Of a stretch of DNA of 64,000 bases, positions 27,301 to 37,153 are shown piece by piece. A program made the translations under genes and the position numbers. This DNA comes from Oceanospirillum sp048265165 (lineage in GTDB: Bacteria > Pseudomonadota > Gammaproteobacteria > Pseudomonadales > Halomonadaceae), in contig NZ_JBLXCD010000001.1 in the NCBI RefSeq assembly GCF_048265165.1, positions 62,001-126,000 of the forward strand. The letters run 5' to 3'. The number at the start of each line of letters is the position of its first letter. Position 1 is the first letter of the stretch. Under the pieces are notes generated by a model. That model made no database searches. It worked only from the letters and a program-made list of their open reading frames with translations, and was not told the DNA's origin.

Positions 27301-27662
27301 TTCGACTGTATCCAGCCATCCATAGCAGTCTTACTCTTCAAAGATACCTTATAAAATCAGCGCATCAGGCGCTTTTTTTTCTATATATCTCTTTCTATTC
27401 TTTCTCCGGTTGTTTCAAACCTTTAAACATACATATTAAAAAGCGCCGTTTCAGGTGATAGGCTTATAGCGTTGCCATAAAAGCTATATTTCTGCTATGG
27501 CAGAGTTTAGTGTAGGTATGGTATGGGCAGGCTAATGATGCAGCAGTTAGTAAAGCGAATATCAGAGGCGACAGTATATTTCTAATGCTACGCCTCCAAT
27601 AAATTCGACAGGATTGGAGAAAAGAGACCAGGGTCTCTTTTGCAAATGAGCTCTGAATATTA
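27301..27662. other. Intergenic region after the tRNA cluster
   Basis: Holds the tRNA terminator at 27359-27380 and then A/T-rich sequence up to the 3' end of the ketoacyl synthase gene (minus). A minus-strand frame at 27464-27676 (70 codons) has no ribosome site and no recognisable sequence and is not called. I see nothing else in it. Confidence 0.4.
27359..27380 (+). terminator. Rho-independent terminator of the tRNA operon
   Basis: AGCGC (27359-27363), loop ATCAG, GCGCT (27369-27373), then a T run to 27380. It lies 59 bp after tRNA-Leu and is short but canonical. Confidence 0.75.
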
Positions 27663-28787
27663 TCAGATTTTCTCAATCACCAGACTGCCAATAGAGTAGC
27701 CGGCACCAAAGGAACAGATCACGCCTTTATCGCCTTTTGCCAGGTCTTTATGGCTTTTGTTAAATGCGATCAGCGAGCCTGCTGATGCCGTGTTGGCGTA
27801 TTCATCAAGCACAATAGGAGCCTCATCCGCAGATGGTTCCCTGCCTAATAGTTTTTTGCCGATTAGGGTGTTCATATTAATATTGGCCTGATGCAGCCAC
27901 CAGCGACGAATATCACTGTTGGTGTTGCCTGTTGCAGCCACGTGGTCGGTGATGTGTTGAGCTGCCATTGGGCAAACTTCTTTAAAGACTTTCCGGCCGT
28001 TCTGGTGGAATAACTTATCAGCAGAGTAGGGATCTGTATCAGTAACCCTTGATAGATAGCCGAAGTTAGAGCGGATATTGTTGGAGTAGCTGGTTTGCGC
28101 TTTCACCCCCAGTATACGGTAAGCGTGTTCGGAGTTGCAGCTGCTTTCCTGTTCCAGGATAGTAGCGGTTGCCACATCTCCAAAGATAAAGTGACTGTCG
28201 CGGTCCATGTAATTAACTTGGGGAGATGTGAGTTCCGGGTTGATCACCAAAACAGCCCTGGCCGTTCCGGCGGCAACCATCTCATAGGCCCGATGTAAGG
28301 CAAAGGTAGCGGCAGAGCAGGCAACCAGCATATCGAAGCCAAACCCTTCAATACCCAGAGCATGCTGGACCTCAATCGCAATGGCCGGATAAGAGCGCTG
28401 AGTGTAGGCGCAGGATACGATAACGGCGTCGATCTGATCTGGTGTTTTGTTTGCTTCTTGCAGTGCTATTTTTGCGGCATTAATCGCCATCTCAGCCTGA
28501 TGAGAAAGCGCATCATCTTCCCGTTCTTCTAACACCGGGCGCATTCGCTCAGGATCAAGAATACCCTCTTTGACAAAAGCATAACGAGACTTTATGCCTG
28601 ATGCTTTCTCAATAAACTCAGCGCTGGAAAAGGGTTTTTCCACCCGTTCACCGGCGTCGATTTCCGCAGCGTATTGTTTGTTATACAACGCAGCGTATGC
28701 GTTGTAGCTTGTCACCAGCTCTTCGTTGCTGATACTGTTTTCAGGGTTCCAAAGACCCGCACCGCTGATCACAACGTTATTTTGCAT
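27663..28787 (-). CDS. Beta-ketoacyl-ACP synthase III family protein (FabH-like)
   Basis: 374 residues, longer than housekeeping FabH (about 317). KAS III enzymes condense acyl-CoA with malonyl-ACP. The Cys-His-Asn triad is visible: C157 in MLVACSAATFALH, H299 in WWLHQANINMN and N332 in EYANTASAGS. It belongs to the longer branch seen in Pseudomonas and relatives, some of which use medium-chain acyl-CoA. The start at 28787 is chosen because AAGGTG lies 8 bases upstream; the frame runs open to 28883 but the extra 32 codons do not fit the family. Monocistronic, beyond the mrp operon terminator on the same strand. Confidence 0.88.
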   Translation of the reverse strand: MQNNVVISGAGLWNPENSISNEELVTSYNAYAALYNKQYAAEIDAGERVEKPFSSAEFIEKASGIKSRYAFVKEGILDPERMRPVLEEREDDALSHQAEMAINAAKIALQEANKTPDQIDAVIVSCAYTQRSYPAIAIEVQHALGIEGFGFDMLVACSAATFALHRAYEMVAAGTARAVLVINPELTSPQVNYMDRDSHFIFGDVATATILEQESSCNSEHAYRILGVKAQTSYSNNIRSNFGYLSRVTDTDPYSADKLFHQNGRKVFKEVCPMAAQHITDHVAATGNTNSDIRRWWLHQANINMNTLIGKKLLGREPSADEAPIVLDEYANTASAGSLIAFNKSHKDLAKGDKGVICSFGAGYSIGSLVIEKI

Positions 28788-28997
28788 GTTGGTTATCACC
28801 TTAATCTGCCAGCCCAGCAGCTTATATTGACTATGAGTATGGCTGCTGTTATTTGATGGGAGTTGCCCGATTCTTAATGGCACGTGCTAGTATTTTGCCG
28901 TCATTGATCCGGTGCAAGACGTCTTATTTCAAACGTATGTATTAATTTATTTTGCCTTAAACGGTCGAATAGGTCTATGTTTGCGTTTAAAACAGCT

Positions 28998-29033
28998 AAA
29001 AAAATAGCCCCGCAATATTTCTTGCGGAGCTAT
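28998..29033 (-). terminator. Rho-independent terminator of the mrp operon
   Basis: On the minus strand, ATAGCTCCGCAA (29033-29022) pairs with TTGCGGGGCTAT (29015-29004) with one mismatch, followed by seven T residues down to 28998. It is 31 bp past the mrpG stop. Confidence 0.92.
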
Positions 29034-29063
29034 CTGTTGCATAGCGCTTAGGTTTTGGCGTGT

Positions 29064-29456
29064 TTAGGGTAGTTTGCCATCTTTGGTTTCATGTTGGTCG
29101 TCCGGTGATGCTTGTCGACTGGCTGGCTCAATTAAACTCTGTCCCTGAGTCCGTTTCCAGGGTGTCAGGTCGTGGTGCATAGCCGTTTTAGCGATCATGT
29201 TGGCCGAAACCGGTGCTGTGATGAGTAGAAATAATGTAATCAGCCATTCATGGACCGATATAGCGCCTTGAGTGATACTGGATACAACCGATGATGCCAG
29301 CAGGAGGCCTGCCATTCCCAGAGTTGTTGCCTTTGTCGGTCCATGCAGCCGTGTGTACAGATCAGGAAGCCGCACCAGTCCTATGGAGCCGATCAGCAGA
29401 AAAACTCCACCAATTATCAGGACCAGAGCGATCAGCCCTTCAAGCCAGGTTGCCAT
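29064..29456 (-). CDS. mrpG: Na+/H+ antiporter subunit G (MrpG)
   Basis: 130 residues, three TM helices. The N terminus LEGLIALVLIIGGVFLLIGSIGLVRLPDLYTRLHGPTKATTLG is typical of MrpG/PhaG/MnhG. It is the last subunit of the multi-subunit cation/proton antiporter in the inner membrane. AGGTGA precedes the ATG. A gap of 71 bp separates it from mrpF, the only real gap in the operon. The hydrophilic C-terminal tail is usual. Confidence 0.94.
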   Translation of the reverse strand: MATWLEGLIALVLIIGGVFLLIGSIGLVRLPDLYTRLHGPTKATTLGMAGLLLASSVVSSITQGAISVHEWLITLFLLITAPVSANMIAKTAMHHDLTPWKRTQGQSLIEPASRQASPDDQHETKDGKLP

Positions 29457-29527
29457 ATTTTCACCTATTGTGCTGTTTCAGGCCGCACTAAAGAGCGCCT
29501 GATGTTACTCATAATATTGTGTGATGT

Positions 29528-29797
29528 TTATTCAATCAGATCGCCACGGAGCAGGTACTTACACAGTGCAGAGGTACTGACAAAGCCCAACATGGCGATC
29601 AGAAGTGCGGCCTCAAAGTAGAGCCCTGTTCCCATATGGATGCCATACAGAATGATCAGCGCGATGCTGTTGATATACATGGTATCCAGAGCCAGGATGC
29701 GGTCCTGCAGGTTCGGGCCCTGAATCAGTCGCCACAGATTAAGGAACAGGGCGATACAGATCAGGACAGCGACGATAATAACGGCCCACTTTAGCAT
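29528..29797 (-). CDS. mrpF: Na+/H+ antiporter subunit F (MrpF)
   Basis: 89 residues, three TM helices. The LQDRILALDTMYINSIALIIL segment is the MrpF/PhaF signature. A small membrane subunit required for antiport. It overlaps the end of mrpE by 7 bp, which indicates translational coupling. Confidence 0.94.
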   Translation of the reverse strand: MLKWAVIIVAVLICIALFLNLWRLIQGPNLQDRILALDTMYINSIALIILYGIHMGTGLYFEAALLIAMLGFVSTSALCKYLLRGDLIE

Positions 29798-30294
29798 CCC
29801 AGAATCTCCTTCAGTGGTATCTCGTAACGTTGTTTTACCTGTGTAATCAGCTCATCGGCATTATCCAGATGCAGAGCGTGCACGTAGAGCCATTTGCGGT
29901 CTTCAGATATTTCAGCACTCACGGTGCCGGGAGTCAGAGAGATAGTGCTGGCAAGCAACGTAACACCAAGATCTGAGGTGATATCTAAAGGTATAGCAGC
30001 AAAGCCCGGTTGCAGTTTCTTCAAAGGCCCAAGAACCATTAGCGCAACTTCAATATTGGCAGTAATAATATCTTTCATCACCATAAAGAAGTAACGGACA
30101 GTTAACCAGGGACGCTTTATCGTTGGGTGCCCGTGTTTCAGAATAGAAACCAATTTAGGGATTGACCAACCAAAAAAAAGTGCCAGAAGAATATGGCCAA
30201 AAGCCATTGTATTATTCAGTAGTAGCCAGACTACGAACAAAAGCAGGCTATGAAAAGGCATGGGCAGAAAACGGGACTCTTTGACCGTAAACAT
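29791..30294 (-). CDS. mrpE: Na+/H+ antiporter subunit E (MrpE)
   Basis: 167 residues with N-terminal TM helices (FHSLLLFVVWLLLNNTMAFG, ILLALFFGWSIPKLVSIL) and a cytoplasmic domain with STISLTPGTVSAEIS, which is the MrpE family hallmark. Its start overlaps the mrpD stop by one base. Part of the membrane antiporter complex. Confidence 0.94.
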   Translation of the reverse strand: MFTVKESRFLPMPFHSLLLFVVWLLLNNTMAFGHILLALFFGWSIPKLVSILKHGHPTIKRPWLTVRYFFMVMKDIITANIEVALMVLGPLKKLQPGFAAIPLDITSDLGVTLLASTISLTPGTVSAEISEDRKWLYVHALHLDNADELITQVKQRYEIPLKEILGC

Positions 30295-31823
30295 CAGTGG
30301 TTGTCTCCTGGAAGAGCCGTACTATTCGGTAATAGAGCATCGACTGATTGTGTTAGGTCGTGCAATTGATGGGCTGCATCGGCCGTGAATTCGGTCGCCG
30401 GGCCACCAAAAATTACCAGTAGAGGTGATGCCGCCAAAAGCAGGGCGATACCAGCAATTTCAAGCGGGTGAACTTGTTCCTCGCTAGAGGACGCCGATGT
30501 CACTCGCCAGAATAAGGTCGTTCCAGCGCGGGATATTGCAACCAGAACCATAAGGCTGCTGATCAGAATCAGTGGCCAGATCCAAATGATTTCTGCTGTA
30601 GATTCAGCCGCGCGCATAATCAGAACCTTACCAACAAAGCCTGACAGTGGCGGTAAACCTATAATCGCTAACGCCGCGATAACAAAAGCAAAGCCGAGTA
30701 ACCTTGGCTGTGCCATAGCCCGTGATTTCACAAAGCGATCCTCAGCCTTGCCACGCTGGCGTGAAATAAGATCAGCGATCAGAAAAAGAGCACCGGTGAC
30801 CAGTGTGCTGTGCACTATGTAATAGAGGGCGGCAGATGTTGCATGTTCCGTTTGCAGCGCCGCAGCTATCAGCAGGGTTCCGGCCGAAATAATCACAAGA
30901 TTTGCTGTCATTACCCGCAGAGTTGGGCTAGCAAAAACGCCCAGTGTGCCGATTGCAAGAGTACCCATTGCCATTGGCCATAGCCAGGGCAGGGCAATAT
31001 TAGCCAGCAAATTGGCCTCTTCACCAAATACGACGGTATGGACGCGGAATATACTATAGACGCCAACCTTGGTCATAATGGCAAAAAGAGTTGCAACAGG
31101 TGCCGATGCCGATGCATAGGTACGGGGAAGCCAGAAATGCAGTGGCAGCAAGGCAGCTTTCAGACCAAAGACCAGAAGTAATAGCAAACCTCCTGCCTTG
31201 GCTAAAATTGCTTCGGATTCATCCAGTGCCCGTACCTGAACCGCCATGTCAGCTATATTCAAAGTACCTAGCGTGCCGTATAGGATACCCAAGCCAAAAA
31301 GGAACAAACTGGAGCCTATCAGGTTGAGGATTACATAATGAACCGCAGCCTGAGTTTTCTGTTTACCACCACCATGAACCAGTAGGGCATATGAGGCAAT
31401 CAGTAATACTTCAAAGAAGACAAACAGATTAAAAATATCGCCTGTCAGAAAGGCGCCATTGATCCCCATTACCTGAAACATAAACAGTGAGTGGAAATAC
31501 TGACCACTCTTGTCATGCCCCGCACATGAATAGAGTAGAGCTCCAGCGCAGAGTAATGTTGTTAATAGTACCAGCATACTGGATAGGCGGTCGGCCACCA
31601 GAACAATACCAAAAGGCGGTTGCCAGTCGCCCAGTACGTACATTTGAGTGCCTTCGCTGGCGGCAGTTACTAACAACATGGCTGCAAAGATGACCTGGAA
31701 CGCTACGGAGACTAGGGCAAGACTTCGCTGACGGTTCAGGACATCTCTAAAAGGCGGCAGCAGCAACATTGCACCGGTAAAGAGCGGAATCAGAATCGGT
31801 AAAATAGCCAGATGCTGCATCAT
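30294..31823 (-). CDS. mrpD: Na+/H+ antiporter subunit D (MrpD)
   Basis: 509 residues, about 14 TM helices, homologous to complex I subunits NuoM/NuoN. It holds the proton-translocating proton_antipo_M domain; conserved segments include FNLFVFFEVLLIASYALLVH and LKAALLPLHFWLPRTYASAS, with the key lysine in the second. The start overlaps mrpC by 4 bp. Confidence 0.96.
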   Translation of the reverse strand: MMQHLAILPILIPLFTGAMLLLPPFRDVLNRQRSLALVSVAFQVIFAAMLLVTAASEGTQMYVLGDWQPPFGIVLVADRLSSMLVLLTTLLCAGALLYSCAGHDKSGQYFHSLFMFQVMGINGAFLTGDIFNLFVFFEVLLIASYALLVHGGGKQKTQAAVHYVILNLIGSSLFLFGLGILYGTLGTLNIADMAVQVRALDESEAILAKAGGLLLLLVFGLKAALLPLHFWLPRTYASASAPVATLFAIMTKVGVYSIFRVHTVVFGEEANLLANIALPWLWPMAMGTLAIGTLGVFASPTLRVMTANLVIISAGTLLIAAALQTEHATSAALYYIVHSTLVTGALFLIADLISRQRGKAEDRFVKSRAMAQPRLLGFAFVIAALAIIGLPPLSGFVGKVLIMRAAESTAEIIWIWPLILISSLMVLVAISRAGTTLFWRVTSASSSEEQVHPLEIAGIALLLAASPLLVIFGGPATEFTADAAHQLHDLTQSVDALLPNSTALPGDNH

Positions 31824-32185
31824 TGACCCCCTGAGCGGCGGGCAAGACGCGGCTTCGGTGCTTCGGGCAGGCGACCATCAACATGGTCATTGCCAAGGTC
31901 AGCCCGTGCACGCATGGCAAGAATCACAACAAAAGCGGTCATAGCAAAGCCAATAACAATAGCGGTCAGAACCAGCGCCTGGGGCAGCGGGTCACTATGT
32001 TGCGCTGATTGCCCAAGGACGGCTGCTGAGTTTAATTTCAGGCGTCCGCTGGCAAACAGAAACAGGTTGACGCCATAGGAAAGTAATGTAAGGCCCACAA
32101 CCACCGGGAATGTGCGCCCTCGTAGAGCTAAGAAAATACCGCAGGCTGTCAGCAGGCCTACGCAGAAAGCATATAGTCCTTCCAT
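31820..32185 (-). CDS. mrpC: Na+/H+ antiporter subunit C (MrpC)
   Basis: 121 residues, three TM helices, homologous to NuoK. The segments LLTACGIFLALRGRTFPVVVG and DPLPQALVLTAIVIGFAMTA are the conserved MrpC/NuoK parts. It follows the mrpAB fusion by two bases and overlaps mrpD by 4 bp. Confidence 0.95.
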   Translation of the reverse strand: MEGLYAFCVGLLTACGIFLALRGRTFPVVVGLTLLSYGVNLFLFASGRLKLNSAAVLGQSAQHSDPLPQALVLTAIVIGFAMTAFVVILAMRARADLGNDHVDGRLPEAPKPRLARRSGGQ

Positions 32186-32187
32186 TA

Positions 32188-34989
32188 TCAGTCGTGCTCC
32201 TTCAATACGGGCCGTTCGCTGGTCGTTAGTTTGCCGAGATTAGCCAGGATCAGCATGGTGGCCCCGACAACGGTCAGGAATACTCCAAGGTCGAAGAGCA
32301 TGGCGCTGGCCAGCTCGAACTCGCCAACCAAAGGCAGGTGGAAATGATCAAACCAGGAGGTCAGGAATGGGCGGCCAAATGCCCAGCTACCAAGCCCTGT
32401 CAGAGCTGCAATGGTAATGCCGCTGCCTATCATCAGCTGATAATCAAGTTTCATGCGGGCTTTAATCCAGTCCACACCGTGGGCAATATATTGCTGAATA
32501 ATGGCAACAGAAGTAATCAGGCCCGCAATAAAGCCACCGCCCGGCATATTGTGCCCCCGGAGGAAGATATAGGCAGATACCAGTAATGCAAGTGGCAGCA
32601 AACTCTGGGATACAACGGAGAGCATTAGAGGGTGACTGTCCTGAGACCATGGGCGGCCATCACCATCGCTGGCGGGCATATAGAGGCGCATACGGGCGAT
32701 CAACTTGAAAATACCCAGTGCAGCAATGCCCAGTACGGTAATTTCACCCAATGTGTCAAAGCCCCGGAAATCTACAAGTATCACGTTTACGACGTTAGTA
32801 CCGCCGCCACCGGTCTTGCTGTTTTCCAAAAAGAAAGTGGAAATACTGTCCAGCGGTCGGGTCATTAATGCGTAACTGATAGTACCGATTACGCCACCTA
32901 TGATCGCGGCTATCCCCAAGTCCCGGGCAACACGTTTAGGTGACGATTCTTTTGGTGTAGTTTGCGGTAGGAAAAAGAGTGCAAGCATCAGCAAAATAAC
33001 GGTGACAACCTCTACTGCCAGCTGAGTCAGGGCCAGATCCGGTGCTGAGAACTTGGCAAACATCAGTGATACGATCAGGCCGACCACAGAAAGGGCTACC
33101 AAGGCGACCATACGCTGGCGATTCCATATCACCGTTGCCAGAGCCCCTATCGCCAGCAGCACAGCCCCTGTAATTGAGATTGCATCCACCGGAATCTGAG
33201 GCCTGTGGCCGGCAGTGGCATTCAGATCCAGAAGAGGTTCTGCCATCATCACCATCGCCAAACTAAGCATCATATAGCTGTAGCGTTGCAGGGAACCATT
33301 TTCGGCCAGTTCCATCACACGGGAGATTTGCTTGTGAATCAATTGAATGACGGCCTCAAAAACCAGCTTGGGGTCGTTTTCCGGGAACTGAGCCTGAAAC
33401 TGAAACAGCTCTTTCCGGTTGATATACACCAAGGTGCCACCGACCAGTGCCACAACGCTCATCAACAGAGGAAAGTTGAAACCATGCCAGATTGACAGGC
33501 TATATTCAGGTACCTGTCCCTGTAGTGTTGCAGCCGATGCAGCATAGAGTAAGTCGCCAATCATATAGGTGGGCATAATACCGACCAGCAGGCACAGGGC
33601 CACCAGAATTTCCACAGGAACTCTCATGTAGCGGGGGGGCTCATGAGGTGTTTTAGGCAGATTAACAGGTTCGCCGTTGAAGAATACATCATGGATAAAG
33701 CGCAGGGAGTATGCCACAGAAAATACGGTTCCCAGCGTCGCAAATACTGGCACCATCCATGAAAGAGAGCCCAGAGAATCCTGATGAAGGGTTTCTGCAA
33801 AGAACATCTCCTTTGACAGAAAACCGTTCAGTAGCGGAACACCTGCCATTGCTGCGGCTGCAACCATCGCCAGAGTCGCCGTATAAGGCATATATTTCCA
33901 CAAGCCATTCAGCTGCCTCATATCCCGGGAACCGGATTCATGGTCGATGATCCCGGCTGCCATAAAGAGCGATGCCTTAAAGGTAGCGTGGTTGATAATA
34001 TGAAACAGAGCTGCAACGGCAGCCATGTCTGTGCCCATGCCTAGCAGCAGGGTGATCAAGCCTAAATGACTGACCGTGGAGTAAGCCAGAAGGCCTTTGA
34101 GGTCATGTTTGAACAGGGCAACATAGGCGCCCAGAAGCAGGGTCGCCAGTCCAGTCATACTAACAATCAGGAACCAGAGCTCAGTACCGGATAACACAGG
34201 GTACATTCGGGCCATCAGGAATATACCGGCTTTTACCATGGTAGCTGAGTGCAGATAAGCACTGACCGGTGTTGGTGCCGCCATGGCATGGGGTAGCCAG
34301 AAATGGAAAGGGAACTGGGCTGATTTAGTGAATGCGCCCAGAAGAACCAGTACCAGGATAACCGGGTAAACTGCATGTTCACGAATCAGGTCACCACTGG
34401 CCAGCACGTCATGCAGGCTGTAGCTACCGACAACGTTGCCGATCAGCAATACACCAGCCAGCAGCGCTAACCCCCCTGCACCCGTGATGGTCAGGGCCAT
34501 TCGTGCGCCTTTTCGGGCCTCAGTTTTGTGTCCCCAGAAGCTGATCAGCAGAAAAGAACTGATACTGGTAAGCTCCCAGAACATCCAGAGCTGAATCAGG
34601 TTGTCGGACATCACTACGCCAAGCATAGCGAACATAAAGAGAATCAGATAAGCATAAAACTTACCCATGGAATCATTTTCGGAAAGATAGTAGCGCGCAT
34701 AAAGCACAACCAGTAAACCAATACCCAAAATCAGTAAGGTAAAAAGCAGTGCAAGTCCGTCCAGGCGGAACGCAAGCTCTAATCCTAACTGAGGTATCCA
34801 GCCAAAGCTTTGGCGGACGGTTTCACCATCAAACACCTGAGGTGCAAGTTGTAAAACCAGAACCAAAGCAAGGGCGGGAAATCCCGCAGTAAGAAAAGCA
34901 CACGCGCTGCGGCTGAACCTCGATGCAAATAGGGGTACCAGGGTTCCCAATAAGGGTAGCAGTGGTATCCAGATCAGGTCGTTCAACAA
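32188..34989 (-). CDS. mrpA: Na+/H+ antiporter subunit A with fused B domain (MrpAB), TTG start
   Basis: 933 residues. The NuoL-like part (about 1-500: LWMFWELTSISSFLLISFWG, KSAQFPFHFWLPHAMAAPTP) carries the antiporter channel. It is followed by the MrpA C-terminal region and an MrpB-like domain (about 780-930: DSHPLMLSVVSQSLLPLALL, HNMPGGGFIAGLI). The A-B fusion gives a six-gene operon, the group 2 (PhaAB) layout of alpha- and gammaproteobacteria. The complex exchanges Na+ (or K+) for H+ and supports pH and salt homeostasis. The start is TTG: AGGAG (35000-34996) lies 6 bases before TTG 34989, and a second TTG follows directly at 34986. Confidence 0.95.
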   Translation of the reverse strand: MLNDLIWIPLLPLLGTLVPLFASRFSRSACAFLTAGFPALALVLVLQLAPQVFDGETVRQSFGWIPQLGLELAFRLDGLALLFTLLILGIGLLVVLYARYYLSENDSMGKFYAYLILFMFAMLGVVMSDNLIQLWMFWELTSISSFLLISFWGHKTEARKGARMALTITGAGGLALLAGVLLIGNVVGSYSLHDVLASGDLIREHAVYPVILVLVLLGAFTKSAQFPFHFWLPHAMAAPTPVSAYLHSATMVKAGIFLMARMYPVLSGTELWFLIVSMTGLATLLLGAYVALFKHDLKGLLAYSTVSHLGLITLLLGMGTDMAAVAALFHIINHATFKASLFMAAGIIDHESGSRDMRQLNGLWKYMPYTATLAMVAAAAMAGVPLLNGFLSKEMFFAETLHQDSLGSLSWMVPVFATLGTVFSVAYSLRFIHDVFFNGEPVNLPKTPHEPPRYMRVPVEILVALCLLVGIMPTYMIGDLLYAASAATLQGQVPEYSLSIWHGFNFPLLMSVVALVGGTLVYINRKELFQFQAQFPENDPKLVFEAVIQLIHKQISRVMELAENGSLQRYSYMMLSLAMVMMAEPLLDLNATAGHRPQIPVDAISITGAVLLAIGALATVIWNRQRMVALVALSVVGLIVSLMFAKFSAPDLALTQLAVEVVTVILLMLALFFLPQTTPKESSPKRVARDLGIAAIIGGVIGTISYALMTRPLDSISTFFLENSKTGGGGTNVVNVILVDFRGFDTLGEITVLGIAALGIFKLIARMRLYMPASDGDGRPWSQDSHPLMLSVVSQSLLPLALLVSAYIFLRGHNMPGGGFIAGLITSVAIIQQYIAHGVDWIKARMKLDYQLMIGSGITIAALTGLGSWAFGRPFLTSWFDHFHLPLVGEFELASAMLFDLGVFLTVVGATMLILANLGKLTTSERPVLKEHD

Positions 34990-35186
34990 GGGTAGCTCCT
35001 GTTTTGTCCATCTTGCTTTTCAATCAGAATCTGATTGATCGATCGTTATTTTTACCGGTTTTGGGGTGGTTCTGACCGTAATATATTGATTACGTTCATG
35101 ATTATTATTAGGTATGTTTTTTTATTTTAACTGGTTTTTCTCTGGCTGCACGGTAAAGCGAGTCAGAAATATAAAAGAAGGATACT

Positions 35187-35212
35187 AAAAAGGGCAGCCA
35201 AAAGCTGCCCTT
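35187..35212 (-). terminator. Rho-independent terminator of phoX
   Basis: On the minus strand, AAGGGCAGC (35212-35204), loop TTTTG, GCTGCCCTT (35198-35190), then T residues through 35187. It is 31 bp after the phoX stop and separates phoX from mrpA on the same strand. Confidence 0.9.
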
Positions 35213-35242
35213 AATAGGTATTGAATTTAGTGAAGTTTTGAC

Positions 35243-37153
35243 TTAAGTGCCAATAATTCCACCATCTTCCCGTTGAATCATAATCACGGAAGATCTCGGT
35301 GTGCTTTGACCGCCACCGGGGAAGTGAGATGGTTGCAAGTCTTCACCGGGGTGTTGAACACCAATAAAGACGGTGCGATAGTCCGGTGTGAAAGCTAATC
35401 CGGTTATTTCACAGGCCACTGGGCCAGTCAGAAAGCGCCGTATCTCACCGCTGGCCGGATCAGCGCATAGCATTTGGTTATTACCCATACCGGCAAAGTC
35501 ACCGCTATTGGAGTATTTACCATCGGTCTGAATCCAGAGGCGGCCTGCAGCATCAAAACCAAGGCCGTCAGGACTGTTAAACATATTGTCGCTGTTGATA
35601 TTAGCAGAGCCGCCATAAGCGGAGTCACCATGAACTTCAGGGTTCCCCGCCATAACAAACAGATCCCACTTAAAACCTGCAGCGGTATGATCATTGTTAT
35701 CCGGCTGCCAGCGAATAATCTGACCGTAATGATTTTTGGCTCGAGGATTAGGGCCTCCTACTGGCTGGCCTTCTTTGCCTCGGTTTTTATTGTTAGTCAG
35801 TGTACAAAAAACCTGCTGGCCGGATGGGTGAACGGCAACCCATTCAGGGCGATCCATTGTTGTTGCACCAACCTGAGTTGCTGCTCTTCGTGCAAAGATG
35901 AGCACTTCTGCCTGATCGGCAAAGCCGTTTTCAGGTGTCAGGCCATTCTGGCCAAAAGTCAGTGCAACCCACTCGCCCTCTCCGGCCACCCTTCCTGGCT
36001 CAGCCTCAAATTTGGCTACATAGAGTGTGCCTTCCTCTAGCAGGTCGCGGTTGGCGGCCTGGTTGTCCGGGTTGTAGCGATTTTTCGAAACAAACTTATA
36101 TAGGTGTTCGCCCCGCTGGTCGTCCCCCAGATAAACCACAACATGGCCATCTGCGCTGACGGTCAGTGCCGCATTTTCGTGTTTAAAACGCCCCAGTGCA
36201 GTTCTCTTTTTTGGCGTGCTGTCGGGATTTTTAGGGTCTATTTCAACAATCCAGCCGTGACGATGCGGTTCTTGAGGGTTGAGTGATAAATCAAAACGAC
36301 TGTCGTGCTTATGCCACTGGTAGCCTGCATCTTTGGCTCCGATACCATAGCGCTTGGCATCATCACCCAGATCCACAGCAGAATCACTGCCGAAATAACC
36401 ATTGAAGTTTTCTTCACAGGTGAGGTAAGTGCCCCAAGGTGTCTGGCCGTTCGCACAGTTATTGAATGTACCCAGTACTTTTGTGCCTGAAGGATCTGCA
36501 GAGGTCGCTAATAAAGGGTTTCCGGCTGCGGGTCCGGTTAATGCCATCGGTGTATTAGCGTGGATTCGACGGTTAAAGCGACTGTCTTTTACAGGCTTCC
36601 AGCTACCATTAACTTTACGAATTTCAAAGATAGACACACCATGTGCAGCCTGAGCTTTACGGACATCACCGTGACTTACCTTTTTGCCCTGATGGGGGAG
36701 CAGGTATTCATAGTTGGTGTACTCGTTATTAATGGCCATGATGGCGCGATCTTCGGCCAACGGGAAAAAACTCATGCCATCATTGTTGTCACCAAACTGG
36801 TGTTCCTGGTCATAGGCGTTGTTTTTGCCACCATCGATGAACTCGTTGGCGTTTGAAAACAGAGGGTCACCCCAGGATATGAGTCGCTCCCAGCGATAAC
36901 CTTCAGGAACGGTGATGGTGTCAGCGGTAGAGGCTGGAACCGGCTTAAAACCAATTTCAGGGCTCATTGGGTTACTGTTGGCCGAACCGCTCATGCTTAG
37001 CGGCGTGCAGCCAGCGGCGAGTGTACTCAGGCCTAAAAGTGCTGCTCCTCCCATAAACTGACGACGGCTCAACCCTTCTTCAATAATTTGAGTTAGCTCC
37101 GGCGTCTGTGTTACCGGGTGGTTCAGATCATCCTGCTGTTCAAAGTTGCTCAT
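35243..37153 (-). CDS. phoX: PhoX family phosphatase (DUF839), Tat-exported
   Basis: 636 residues. A twin-arginine signal LSRRQFMGGAALLGLSTLAAGC starts at residue 28; the LAAGC end (C49) also fits a lipobox, so it may be a Tat-exported lipoprotein. The mature protein is the DUF839 beta-propeller of PhoX, a Ca/Fe-dependent alkaline phosphatase common in marine bacteria. Visible landmarks are YRWERLISWGDPLF, WGTYLTCEENFNGYFG, HGWIVEIDP, LGRFKHENA and SPDGLGFDAAGRLWIQTDG. It releases phosphate from organic esters outside the cytoplasm. A candidate Pho box lies 84-101 bp upstream. Confidence 0.93.
   Translation of the reverse strand: MSNFEQQDDLNHPVTQTPELTQIIEEGLSRRQFMGGAALLGLSTLAAGCTPLSMSGSANSNPMSPEIGFKPVPASTADTITVPEGYRWERLISWGDPLFSNANEFIDGGKNNAYDQEHQFGDNNDGMSFFPLAEDRAIMAINNEYTNYEYLLPHQGKKVSHGDVRKAQAAHGVSIFEIRKVNGSWKPVKDSRFNRRIHANTPMALTGPAAGNPLLATSADPSGTKVLGTFNNCANGQTPWGTYLTCEENFNGYFGSDSAVDLGDDAKRYGIGAKDAGYQWHKHDSRFDLSLNPQEPHRHGWIVEIDPKNPDSTPKKRTALGRFKHENAALTVSADGHVVVYLGDDQRGEHLYKFVSKNRYNPDNQAANRDLLEEGTLYVAKFEAEPGRVAGEGEWVALTFGQNGLTPENGFADQAEVLIFARRAATQVGATTMDRPEWVAVHPSGQQVFCTLTNNKNRGKEGQPVGGPNPRAKNHYGQIIRWQPDNNDHTAAGFKWDLFVMAGNPEVHGDSAYGGSANINSDNMFNSPDGLGFDAAGRLWIQTDGKYSNSGDFAGMGNNQMLCADPASGEIRRFLTGPVACEITGLAFTPDYRTVFIGVQHPGEDLQPSHFPGGGQSTPRSSVIMIQREDGGIIGT

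Noticed and set aside
27464..27676. 70-codon minus-strand frame after the ketoacyl synthase gene
   Set aside because: Overlaps the end of that gene, has no ribosome site and no recognisable domain.
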